64,000 nt of DNA from Blastomyces gilchristii SLH14081. Lineage: Eukaryota > Ascomycota > Eurotiomycetes > Onygenales > Ajellomycetaceae. The stretch is taken from positions 186,001-250,000 of the forward strand of contig NW_003101678.1 of the NCBI RefSeq assembly GCF_000003855.2, given 5' to 3'. The notes under the pieces were generated by a model. The model saw only the letters and a list, made by a program, of their open reading frames with translations, was not told the DNA's origin and did no database searches. Below are positions 37,701 through 48,360 of the stretch, piece after piece (position 1 is the first letter of the stretch; every line of letters begins with the position of its first letter). The position numbers and the translations under genes were made by a program.

Positions 37701-39545
37701 AACTCTGAACTCTGAAGTGTCTTCAAATTTGAGATAATTACAGATCATAAGAATCTCAAGTATTTCACAATCATCTGTAAGCTTACTGAACATCAGATGT
37801 GATAGTCTGAGCTATTAAGCTGTTTTCATTTCACTATACACTATCACTCTGACAGTCAGAACTTGATGATAGATACTCTCTTATAATGAGAGTAAGATAT
37901 GTCTTCTAATATAATAGATATCTGTTGAATGAACTGAGAACACTGACTCTTAGATCTGAAGATATTAGTTGATCAGGATGAAACAACTCATGATACTATA
38001 CATACTTCTTTAATTAGAACATCTTCTCTCTGAACTAACACTGATACTGATATCTTCACTTCTTCTACACTGAATGAACTGTGGCATATAACAGCTCAGA
38101 CTGATAAACTTCTTCAGACTCTCACTGAAGCAGTACAACAAGAAGTGTCTCAATTCTCTTCAGAATTACATATAAAGATCAATATCTCAGAATGTTCAAT
38201 TAATAATAATAACACTCTGTGATTCTGTGAATGATGCTGAGTCTCTCACTCTGAACTCTTATACACTCAGATAATGCAAGAGATGTATGACTCATATATG
38301 ACTGAATATTCAGGTCATAAACAACTGTACTGAATAATCTCTTGAGAATTCTACTGATCTGAGATATTGAACAGCATCAGATACTTCATCTAAAACTGTA
38401 ACTGTTATTTCTCTATCATCTCATGAAAGAACTGTAGAAAAGATCTATTAAAATCACTTGATATTTCTGATAGAATCTGATGAAATATGACAATTGACTT
38501 TGCTATCAATCTCTCTGAGAGTAAGAGTTATAAGAATGTTCTGATCATCATTGACTAATTGAGTAAAGATGTGATATTGAAATCTTGTGATAAGATAGAT
38601 ATTAAACAAGTTATTAAAGTCTTTCTACAGAGTCTGTTCTATCAGATGCATGAATTACTGAGATCTATAGTATCAGATTAAGACTGTTAATTCATAAGTA
38701 CTCTCTGAATAAGAATCTGTCAAGTTCTCAAGATTACATGCTGTTTATTAACTATTTATCACTCTGAGACTGATAATGTATCAGAATGAATAATTCAGAC
38801 TGTAAAGAACTATCTTTATAAGTTCTGTAATTACTCATAGAATAATTGACATGATCTTCCTCTACATGTAAAAGTCACTATCAATGATTGAGATGTCATT
38901 TCAACAGATAAAAGCCTGTTCTTTCTTACACATGAATATCACATAAAAGTGTTGAATTTTCTAGAGATTATACAGTTCATACTGAATTTCCGCAGTTCAA
39001 TTCAGATCACTGATAATATAGTAATAAAGCTCTGAGATATCTGTGATTGAGCAGAGGTCTTCATGACAAGCACTAAACAAGATCAAGAAGATTAAATTAA
39101 TATTCACTGAGACTTCACTGAGCAATATAAGGTAGAGAACCTAGTGTGATTAAATCTTAAGAATATACAGATCATATATCTGTCTTATACACTGAATTAC
39201 CACTATATCAAGTATAAAGTGTTAGAAGTTTTAGACAGTCATAACTATTATCTTAACATATTACCAGAAATTTATAATGTCTTTCATACAAGCTTACTTC
39301 ACTGCATCATCACTGATTTCTTCTCTTTGCAACTGACTTCTGATTGGCAGCTGCCAGGGATCATAGAAGAAGATAATAAACTTGAATGAGAGATTAAAGA
39401 TATTCTTGATAAGAGACTCTGCAGCCGTGACTGACAATATCTTGTGAAATGAGATGACTACAATTGCTCAATCTGAACTCTGAGCTCTGTGTTATCTGAA
39501 ACAGTGATTCTTGACTGATGAGAACTACTTCTGAAAAGAGAGAGT
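34760..39545 (+). pseudogene. D3 gag-pol remnant
   Basis: One frame can be followed with stops mainly at TGA. Gag covers about 34,760-35,870 with a CCHC knuckle near 35,690-35,735 whose first Cys now reads Tyr. RT spans about 36,650-37,300 with an intact SIYLDDILIFTD box near 37,085. RNase H lies about 37,500-37,900 and integrase about 38,270-39,100. The chromodomain near 39,395-39,500 includes RQYLVKW-like residues (here WQYLVKWDDYN). Despite the intact RT active site there are dozens of stops, so no full polyprotein can be made. Confidence 0.82.
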
Positions 39546-39548
39546 TAA

Positions 39549-39820
39549 TGTGATGAGCTGCACCTGATCAATTATATAGACTATTTCATTACACTTCACA
39601 GATTTCTACTGAAGCTTCAATTCTCAGTCACTGATTCGCAGCTGAAAACTTATGAAATTTCTAATCTTTCACACTGAAGCTTTATTATGTACATATATAA
39701 ATATTCACTCTGATCACTGATTTCTACACTTTCTCTTTCTTTTTCTTTTCTAATGTTTTTCACTTTGATATATAAGACCTGTAAATATTATACCGATCTA
39801 TTTAGCGTAGACCTCTTACA
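39549..39820 (+). repeat. D3 3' LTR (272 bp)
   Basis: Same length as the 5' partner at 34207-34478 but far more transition-mutated (start TGTGATGAGCTGCACC versus TGTGACGGGCTGCGCC). Confidence 0.88.
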
Positions 39821-39825
39821 TATTT

Positions 39826-42800
39826 ATATAATTACACTTCTTTCAATTTCACAAATATCACACATCTGATGAACAATATAACCATGTTTAATAATAATAT
39901 GAAAGAACTCTTGAATGTGAGTATAGATACAGTATCACAGTGACTCTGAGCAATGTTAAAATTACAATAACAATAAATAGCTGATATGCATGTAACTCAA
40001 CAATATCAATATGAAGAGATTCAATGATTGTCTTAATAAGAAATCCCTGCACAGACAATTTCAACACTGACAGAATCAAATATGAATACAATGTAAATGC
40101 TGAAGAAATGCTTAAATACTTCTGCATATTTCAATACTTTTGATCTCACTCTCTATTCATCATGAAGATTGAAAATGCTCATGAAACTAACTATAGATGA
40201 GAATGCCATTGATTTATTAATTAATCAAGATTGATATATCAACAGATGATTGAAGAATCATGTGAGACAGAAGTTTCATTCATAAATAAAAGCATGTGAA
40301 TCAGTGTTGTGAATATCTGATAATATTATTAAACATCTTGATATTCTGTTCTGAGACACTGCTATGTAACAGAAAGTATTAGATTAATTACAGAGTATCT
40401 GACAGAGAAACACTTCTCTCACAACATTCATTTCTGACTTTGACAGTAAGATTCTAGAAGCAGATGATCAGTCTTGAGAGAATTGAATGAAGATTAGTAT
40501 ACTCAAGAAGACATTAACTTTTGAACTCTTACAGACTCTTATAAGTGTAGATAAAGACCTGACTTATAAAGACTTCTGCATACAACTCTGAACATTGAAT
40601 GACTGTCTTATCAAGCTCAAGAGTATACAGAACAGTGACAGAAGATGTTACATCTTAGTCACTCATATATCTGTGCTAAAGAATAACAACAATGATGCAG
40701 ATGCTATGAACTGAGTAGACTTAAATATCTATATATAAGTAAGAGTCTCTGCTGTCTGAACAGACTTCTGAGTTTCTGAAATCACTTCTGAAGAAGTTGC
40801 TGACTGATATTAATGTGAAGTGTGTATCAACTGTAACAGATCAGAATACATCACTTTCAACTGCTGATCAGCCTACATGCCTTCTTACTTAAGAGAAAGA
40901 TTAGTGTCTTCTCACTTAAAGAATGAATCAGCACCTGTTCATGTCAATCACATTATATTAGAGGAAGATTCAGAAGATAACTGTGAAAATGCTCTGATAA
41001 AACAGGGAAAAGATTAGCTTCTATTCAAATTCACAAGCAGAAGCTTGAAGAGATTGAATGACAATGATTTGAAGAGAAAATGACAATAAATATGATTCTT
41101 GTATCTACTGTGATAGATAACATGTATAATATAAAAGTCATGATAGATAGTGATCTATACTATTATACAATGATTAAATCTTCATTTATAAGATATTATA
41201 ATCTTCAGTGTATTCTCTTATCAAAACTCTGACTTCTTGCAGAATTTAATAATTCAAAAGATATTCACATCTATTATATAATGAAACTAAACATAGATAT
41301 CAGAGAACATTAATATGAAGATGCTTATATATACAAAGTTGATAATCTTGACTATGATCTTATACTAGAACTTGTCTGACTATCTGAACAAGACATCTTA
41401 TTAAATACTTAAAACAGAAGCTTAATATTTCTTACAAATGATAGAATTCATGAAGATGATATTCATAAGACTATGAATCTTACACAGATCTCTGTCAATA
41501 CTTATGAAATGCTCTGAAAAAGAAGTCATTGATAAGACTGCTGACAAAGTGAAGTGAATCACAGTATCAAGTTAGAAAAGAAGAATAATACAAACTCTGA
41601 GTCATTATAAGACCTTCTTTATAATATATCTTGAGATGAACTTCTTCTTCTTCAGAAGACACTCAATGATCTGTTAAATAAGAAATTCATATATATTAGT
41701 CACTCTTTCACTGCAGCTTCTATTCTCTTTGCAAAGAAATCAGATAAAGAACTCTGATTCTGTGTGAACTATTGAGATCTGAACAGATTAACAAAGAAAG
41801 ATTATTATTTCTTATCTCTTATCAATGAAATTCTAACATGTATCAGATAAGTCTAATGATTTATAAAGCTAAATATCATCACTGTATTTCATTAGATTTG
41901 TATTACTGAAGAAGATGAATAACTTACAGCATTCTGAACATATTATAACCTCTTTGAATAAGTAGTCACACTCTTTGAACTAACTAATATTCTCAGTATA
42001 TTTCAGAAGTATATCAACTGAGCACTCTGAGATTTTCTTGATAAGTTTGTATCTGTATATTTAGAGAACATTCTCATCTTCACTAATAAATTCAGAAAGA
42101 AATATCAAGAATATGTGCAGAGAGTATTACAATGATTATAAGAGACAGAACTATCAATAGATATTGATAAGTATGATTTCAAAGTCAAGAGTACAAAATA
42201 TCTAGATTTTATTATAGAAGCTGATAAGAAGATTTGAATGAATTCTGAAAAGATCTTCATCATTCTTGAATGAGAAGCTTCATATACTGTGAAAGATATA
42301 TAAAGCTTTATCAGATTTACTAACTTCTATCAGTGATTTATATAAAACTTCTCAGATATTATAAGATCACTTACAGAACTTATTAAGAAGAACTCAGTAT
42401 TTCAGTAATCAGTAGACACTGAAGCTGTATTTATATAGATGAAGAAGATGTTCATTAATACTTCTCTACTGATAATATTTGACTCTGATTATAAGACAGT
42501 TGTTGAAGCTGATTTCTCTGACTATATCATAGAACAAGCTATATTACAATATAATAATAAAGATATCTTATAATTATACATCTTTATATCTAAGAAACTG
42601 AGTTTCACTGAATGTAATTATGAGATCTATGATAAAGAACTTCTTATAATTATATACTGTCTAGAAGAATAAGACTCTGAACTCTGAAGTATCTTCAAAT
42701 TTAAGATAATTACAGATTATAAGAATCTCAAACACTTCACTATTACTTATAAGCTTACTGAATAACAGATGTAATGATCTGAGTTATTAAGCTATTTTCA

Positions 42801-44517
42801 TTTCATAATACACTATCACTCTGACAGTCAGAACTTGATAACAGATACTCTCTTATAATAAGAGTAAGATATATTATTTAATATAACAGACACTCACTAA
42901 ATGAACTGAGAGTATCAGCTCTTGAATCTGAAGATATTAGTTAATTAAGATGAAACAACTTATAACACTATACACACTTCTTCAATTAGAACTATCACTG
43001 ATATCTTAACTTCTTTTAAATCTATACTGAATGAATTGTAGTATATAATAGTTCAAACTGATGAACTTCTTTAAGCACTTTCTGAAGCAGTATATTAAGA
43101 AGCACTCTGATTCTCTTCAGAACTATGTATAAGAACTGACATCTTAGAATAGTCAATTGATAATAGTAATACTCTGTGATTCTGTGAATAACACTGAGTC
43201 TCTCACTTTGAACTCTTACACACTCAGATAATACAAGAGATGCATAATTTATATATAACTGAATATTTAGATTATGAATAACTGTACTAAATAATCTCTC
43301 AAGAATTCTACTGATCTGAGATATTGAACAGTATCAGATACTTTATTTAAAACTATAACTGTTATTTCTCTATCATCTTATAAAAGAATTGTAGAAAAGA
43401 TCTACTAAAACTACTTAATATCTCTGATAGAATCTGATAAGATGTGATAATTAACTTTGCTATTAATCTTTCTGAAAGTAAGAATTATAAGAACATTCTA
43501 ATCATTATTAACTGATTAAGAAAAGATATAATATTGAAATCTTATAATAAGATAGATATTGAACAAGTCACTGAAGTCTTTCTACAGAGTTTATTCTATT
43601 AAATGTATGAATTGCTGAGATCTATAGTATCAGATCAAGATTATCAATTTATAAGCACTCTCTGATTAAGAATCTGTTAAGTTCTCAAGATTATATACTG
43701 TTTATCAACTGTCTATCACTCTGAGACTAATGATACATCAGAGTGAATAATTCAGATAGTAAAGAATTATCTTTATAAGTTCTGTAATTATTTATAAGAT
43801 AATTAATATAATCTTCTTCTATACACTGAAGTCACTATTAATGACTGAAATGCTGTTTCAACAGATATAAGCCTGCTCTTCCTTATATACAGTTATTATA
43901 TAGAGATATTGAATCTTCTAGAGATTATATATTTCATACTGAACTTCTGTAGTTTAATTTAAATTACTGATAATATAGTAATAAAGCTCTGAGATATCTG
44001 TGACTGAGTAGTAGTCTTTATAATAAGTACTAAATAAGATTAAGAAGATTAAATCAATATTTACTGAGATCTTACTAAGTAATATAAGATAGAAGATCTG
44101 ATATAATTGAATCTTAAGAATATATAAATTATATACTCATCTTATACACTGAATTACTATTATATTAAATATAAGATGATAGAAGTTCTAGACAGTTATA
44201 ACTACTGTCTTAACATATTATCAAAGATTCATAATATCTTTTATATAAGCTTACTCTGCTGTGCTATCACTAACTTATTCTCCTCTTAACTGACTTCTAA
44301 CTGACAGCTGTCAGAGATTATAGAAGAAGATAATAAACTTGAATAAGAGATTGAAGATATTCTTAATAAGAGACTCTGTGACTGTAACTGATAATATTTT
44401 ATAAAATAAGTTAACTATAATTGTCTGATCTGAACTCTGAGTTCTGTGTTATCTGAGACTGTAGCTCTTGACTGATGAAAACTACACATAATCTCACTTC
44501 TGAAAAGAGAGAACTAA
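39826..44517 (+). pseudogene. D2 gag-pol remnant
   Basis: Colinear with D3 gag-pol but more decayed, with an internal deletion of roughly 170 bp relative to D3 near 41,545, in the protease/RT linker. The RT active site near 42,055 reads YLEN. The integrase and chromodomain regions (about 44,340-44,470) are still alignable with D3 by eye. Gln-type stops (TAA/TAG) are more frequent here than in D3, in line with an older insertion. Confidence 0.72.
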
Positions 44518-44798
44518 TGTAACAGACTGTACTCAATTAATTATATAGACTACTTCATTACACTTCATAGATTTTCACTGAAAGCTCTGATTCTCAGTCA
44601 TCAATTCTCAGCTGAAAAACTCACTGAATTTCTATTCTTCTGTCTCAAAGCTTCATCATGTATATTATTATATATAGATATTCACTTCAATCACTGATTT
44701 TCACACTTTCTCTTTCTTTTCCTTCTCTAATATTTTTCACTCTTATATTATAAGATCTATAAATATCATACTAATCTATTCAGCATAGACCTCTTACA
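44518..44798 (+). repeat. D2 3' LTR (281 bp)
   Basis: Starts TGTAACAGACTGTACTC and ends CCTCTTACA. It is followed directly by TE-A-family internal sequence (44799 onward) and not by the continuation of the sequence left of 33672. Confidence 0.8.
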
Positions 44799-45144
44799 TA
44801 ATCTTAAGAGTATTAAGATTATACTCTTAAAGAGAAGAGTATTATTATACTTTTAACTATATTAAGATCTTATAATAACTTTATACAGCTTATTACTTTT
44901 CTATAAATGATTTCATTCATTTTGTAGATATTTAAATTAGTTTTCAATTACTCTATAACATTATTTAAATACAATATAAAATATTTTAATTAATGAATAT
45001 AAGAACTCTACTTCTATACAAGATCAGTAGATTACTTCTTTTATATTAGTAAGATATCACTACAGTATCACTTCAACTATTCTTATTATTATTATTATTC
45101 TTCTTCAATTATAGATGTATGCAGTCAGAGATTATAACATCTAC

Positions 45145-45165
45145 CTGAGAACTTTTAGTTCTCAG
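45145..45165 (-). other. Perfect stem-loop near the LINE-type 3' end
   Basis: CTGAGAAC, five loop bases, then GTTCTCAG: eight paired bases about 60 nt before the AAT tail. Stem-loops at this place are known binding signals for some LINE reverse transcriptases. That role here is inference. Confidence 0.5.
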
Positions 45166-46465
45166 AGTTTTTCCTATATCTATAAAGTTAACTATTATAC
45201 ATTTATCAATTTCAGATATGCAAAATCAGAAAATTTCAGCTCAGAATATAAAAACTGTTTACAAATTGCAGTATTTTAACATCTTCTAATACTTCGAAAT
45301 CATTTAATAATATCATGATAAAAGAAAAGAGAACACAGTCTTAAAGATAGACATATTAAATAGATAGATAGAAAAGAATAAAAAAAGAAAAGAAAAAGTA
45401 AAGTAAAGAGAGACTATAATAAATCAAAATTATTAAAAGATAGTGTATAGCTGTTTTAACAGACTATATCTAATCAATTTTCATCTCTTCATATTCAGAT
45501 GTTTCTGAATTCAGCTGTTTTCTTATAGCTGCTTGAGTTTCTGATAGAAAGTTTATTAGATATTTAATTTCTATCTCAGTTAAGAATAAGAATCTCATAT
45601 TAAATTAATTTAAATTATACTTCTCTTTCAATCTGACTCTGAGACTATTATATAATGCACAATGCATTATAATATACTCAGGATTTTCATTTGTATTACA
45701 GAATAAGTATTCTGTTGAATCAAATCTATCATTAAATCTTTATATATAAGATTTGAAATAACCATGTTCTAGTTTCAGCTAAATTATAGATGAGAACTAC
45801 AAGTGCTAGTTATCTGCAGAATGCATCTTAAGCTAATTACATTTAACTCTCTATAATTAATCAATCACTGTGTTCATTCTCTCAGGTCAGTCACTAATTT
45901 CCAGAGATATTAGTTAGTGACTGTCACTGCTCACTTGATAATGTACATATCAAGCTTTTAATTACTAATCTCAGCCTTATTAGATGCTTATAGATCTATC
46001 AATCAGCTGTTATAATCTTATTCTGTGTTAGAGACTAATTATAGACTTGATAACTGCAGTTTTCCCTATCAGTATTAGAGCTTGATAATGAGCTTACAGA
46101 CTCTAGTCTATCAGAATACTCTGTCTAGAGTTTAGATACATGTCTAGACCTGCTAGTTAGATAATTTTCAAAATCATTCTCTATATTTAAGAGAAAGCTA
46201 GGCTCTGATAACAGCTCTAGTTAGAAACTCACTTAAGTAGTATATAATCACTATGTTAGACTTGACTCTATATTATTAGAATCTTGACAGATGTATAGTA
46301 GAATAGTGAGACATTAATACTTTATACTGACTCTGATAAGTGTTTGCAGAATCTCACTTAACTAGTGACTTAGCTTGCAGTAGAGAGTTCTACTCTGTAT
46401 TAAGCCTTACTAATTAGACTTAGCCTCTACTACATGAGAGCTTTTATAAGTAAGAAGTGACAGAT

Positions 46466-46545
46466 GTCAGCAGTGAGATTCGAACTCATATATCTCTAAT
46501 GTGTGCGGTCTTGATTACCAGTCTTATCAACTGAGTCACGCTGAC
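46466..46545 (-). other. tRNA-like head of the chimeric retroposon
   Basis: On the minus strand GTCAGCG at one end pairs with TGCTGAC at the other, like a 7-bp acceptor stem. An A-box-like TGACTCAGTTGATAAGAC and a B box GAGTTCGAATCTC (complement of 46475-46487) are present, the internal RNA polymerase III promoter elements. The anticodon arm does not fold properly (position 33 is not T and the spacing is too long), so I call this tRNA-derived and not a functional tRNA. Several CpGs survive here. Confidence 0.65.
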
Positions 46546-46680
46546 TTCAGCTATTCTTACTTATAGAACAGAAGAAAGATATTCACTTATTATCTATATA
46601 GAATAGCTAGATGCTGACTCTTCATTAAAGAAGTCAGTAATTCATTTTTTTTCTGCTGATAATATATACAAGAGTTACTG

Positions 46681-47052
46681 TCTCAGTGACTGAATAATTA
46701 ATACAGTCATCTAATAGCACCTTAGCATGAGAAATCAAGGCATGTGAGTTTGAAACCTGCAGAGAATAACATTGAATTCAGAACTCAAGCACCTCAGATT
46801 TCTAATAAATACAGAGATGTATAAATTACTTCAACAAATTACTCTATGTTTCTGAGATGAGAAGTTATTATTATATGTATCTAATTATCACTTCTTTGTA
46901 TTTTCTATGTTCTTATTATCTTAGTATGATTTCAACACATGTATTTTCTTCTATATAATTAACACTTGATATGTATTTAATATCACGCAAGAACTCATTA
47001 TAAGCTTCACTTGTATATAAGTATAATGAAAGAATAATAATAATAATAATAA
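46681..47052 (+). mobile_element. tRNA-derived SINE (372 bp) with AAT tail
   Basis: It is flanked by a perfect 16-bp duplication, TATACAAGAGTTACTG (46665-46680 and 47053-47068). The first roughly 85 bp are tRNA-like: a D-arm GACT...AGTC, an anticodon-like stem CTAA/TTAG with a 7-base loop, and a T-arm around GTTTGAAACCTGC (B box, C-to-T changed). The tail is (AAT)n with GAAAGAATAATAA. The last 40 bp resemble the tail of the neighbouring chimeric retroposon only in the AAT run. Confidence 0.82.
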
Positions 47053-47199
47053 TATACAAGAGTTACTGCAAATTCTCACACAATCTTTTTAGTATACTAA
47101 GTACTGTATCTATGATATTCTTGCAATAACTCTGTAGCTCATGACCTCACTATTTAAGCAAGATAGTTATGTTTACTTATACAGCTTCTCTAGATAACT

Positions 47200-47623
47200 T
47201 GTTAAGAGCTCTGAGTTAATCAGCTTTTCTATCAGTAGTGTACTGATAATAACTGAGCTCTTTTACCTCAGTAGTTTACAAATTATAAGACTGTTAAGTA
47301 TGAGCCTTACTATGATTAACATGCATGAGTTCAATCTCAGAATGAACTTAAAAAAATGTTAAATAAATACTTTAAATATTTAGAACAGTGCTAATAGACA
47401 TTCTAGAAGTATGCTTTAGAAGTAAGCTCTTAAAAGAATAAGCTCTAGAAGTAAGTTCACTGAGAGAAGTTACTAAGAGAAGTTACTGAGAGAAGTTACT
47501 GAGAGAAGTACTATACTCTGTAATAGCTGATCTAAGAGAAGATATTAAGAGTTCTGAGTTAATTAACTCTTCTATCAGCAGTGTACTGATAATAACTGAG
47601 CTCTTTTATCTTAGTGATCTACA
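47200..47623 (+). mobile_element. TRIM: 424-bp miniature LTR retrotransposon
   Basis: Two 81-bp direct repeats (47200-47280 and 47543-47623), starting TGTTAAGAGC / TATTAAGAGT and ending TTTACA / CTACA, enclose 262 bp. The whole is flanked by a perfect 5-bp duplication TAACT (47195-47199 and 47624-47628). The interior has no coding capacity but contains short repeats of AGAGAAGTTACTG and a purine-rich GATCTAAGAGAAGA just before the second repeat, placed like a polypurine tract. A GAGTTCAATCTC box near 47,328 recalls a tRNA T-arm. Movement would need enzymes from another element. Confidence 0.85.
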
Positions 47624-47696
47624 TAACTATCTACATAATATCACTGATTAGTCACTGCTTCAGTTCTGTTATATTACATATATATAAAAATTTAAT

Positions 47697-47830
47697 AATA
47701 GATTTGATTCAAAAAAATGCTTATTCTGAAATTTAAATGAAAATTCTGAATATATTGTAATATATTATACATTATACAATAATCTCAGAGTCAGATTGAA
47801 AGAGAAGTATGATTTAAATCAATTAATTAT
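47697..47830 (+). mobile_element. Short LINE fragment, inverted relative to 535-3146
   Basis: GAAAATTCTGAATATATTG and the following roughly 100 bp are the reverse complement of the LINE 3' coding region at about 690-800. No ends or duplications could be identified. Confidence 0.65.
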
Positions 47831-48360
47831 AAAATTTTTATTTTTAACTAAAATTTTAAGTTAAACTGATTTTATAATTATTTATAAATTATGTGTTGAT
47901 TAATGTTGCTGAGATATTTTTCTGTATTTTTCTGCTAAATGTATGCTAGATTTAAATAAGTAGCACATGAAAGAGACTTGATGTTAATGATTTAAAATAT
48001 CAAAAACAGACAGAGTTTTTACAGAGATTTTACTTCAAATATCTCTACAATCAAAAGCCAGAGATCTTTCAAAATCAAGAAGATTGATGCATAGAACTAG
48101 GTCTCTTCACCTTACAATTTGTATAGCAGTTTGACCTGAGGTTGTGATATGGTAGAGGTGAATAGAGGAAAATCTCACATGAGGGCTTCAAATCACATTT
48201 GATTGAATAACTCCACCACTACACGGGGTATGAGGTGAGTGATGGGGTCAAAATACTTGTATAATCGAGGGCTATTCGACGGATCTATCGGCGGTTTCTC
48301 ATTCGAAAAATTGAGCGAGTTCGTGGTGAAGCGTGTGACTCAGACACCTTTGAATAACAC
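47831..48360. other. Compositional boundary between AT-rich block and gene DNA
   Basis: Up to about 48,060 the DNA has the mutated AT-rich signature. From about 48,100 CpG, CC and GG reappear (for example CACTACACGGGGTATGAGG near 48,220). The last 30 bp (ACTCAGACACCTTTGAATAACAC) resemble the 3' end of the TE-B LTR (GGCTCAAGCAACCTTTGAATCACA), so a diverged, largely unmutated solo LTR may lie here, but I could not find its other end. No gene seen. Confidence 0.5.

Larger units (their letters stand above)
34207..39820 (+). mobile_element. D3: Ty3/gypsy chromovirus nested in the D2 leader
   Basis: Two 272-bp LTRs (34207-34478 and 39549-39820) are flanked by TATTC (34202-34206) and TATTT (39821-39825), a 5-bp duplication with one C-to-T change. 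Removing D3 rejoins the D2 leader, which then matches the D3 leader across the junction (GAGATATTTATATAATTAC). The coding region runs about 34,760-39,545. The polypurine run AAAAGAGAGAG lies just before the 3' LTR. Confidence 0.88.
33672..44798 (+). mobile_element. D2: Ty3/gypsy chromovirus, outer copy carrying D3
   Basis: The outer LTRs (33672-33982 and 44518-44798) share sequence details absent from the D3 LTRs, for example GCTGAAAAACTCA, and so pair with each other. Its body is the leader 33983-34206 followed, after the D3 insertion, by 39821-44517. Zinc knuckle residues C-I-N-C-N-R-S-E-Y near 40,821 show the His changed to Tyr. RT, RNase H, integrase and a chromodomain follow in the same order as D3. 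The outer flanks (TCTAT and TAATC) do not match, so one end has been rearranged. Confidence 0.82.
45086..46545 (-). mobile_element. Chimeric retroposon: tRNA-like head, unique body, LINE 3' end, AAT tail
   Basis: Inserted in the LTR with a 15-bp duplication, CTTCAACTATTCTTA (45071-45085) and CTTCAGCTATTCTTA (46545-46559). On the minus strand it starts with a tRNA-like block (46545-46466), continues through about 665 bp of unidentified sequence, then from 45798 to about 45,455 matches the 3' coding end of the LINE at 535-900. It ends in an (AAT)n tail at about 45,105-45,086. A perfect 8-bp stem-loop lies at 45145-45165. TSD length, tail and orientation all fit LINE-driven retroposition. Confidence 0.75.
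44799..47678 (+). mobile_element. TE-A-family 3' end: internal stub and LTR, broken by three insertions
   Basis: Bases 44799-44839 match the last part of the TE-A interior including the polypurine tract (AAAGAGAAGAG), so this is the 3' end of a second TE-A-family copy. Its LTR is present in four pieces: 44840-45085, 46546-46680, 47053-47199 and 47624-47678, ending CTGTTATATTACA. The pieces line up in order with 31505-32051. The interruptions are a 1.46-kb retroposon, a 372-bp SINE and a 424-bp TRIM, each with its own target duplication. Confidence 0.85.

Noticed and set aside
33672..44798. Simple tandem array of LTR elements sharing LTRs
   Set aside because: Pentamer duplications and LTR-specific sequence details show nesting of one copy in the leader of another.
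46466..46545. Functional tRNA gene
   Set aside because: Acceptor stem and A/B boxes are present, but the anticodon arm does not fold and the block is the head of a retroposon with a TSD and AAT tail.
1..48060. CRISPR array, rRNA or biosynthetic cluster in the AT-rich block
   Set aside because: No regularly spaced short repeats, no rRNA-like conserved blocks and no non-transposon enzyme domains were seen.
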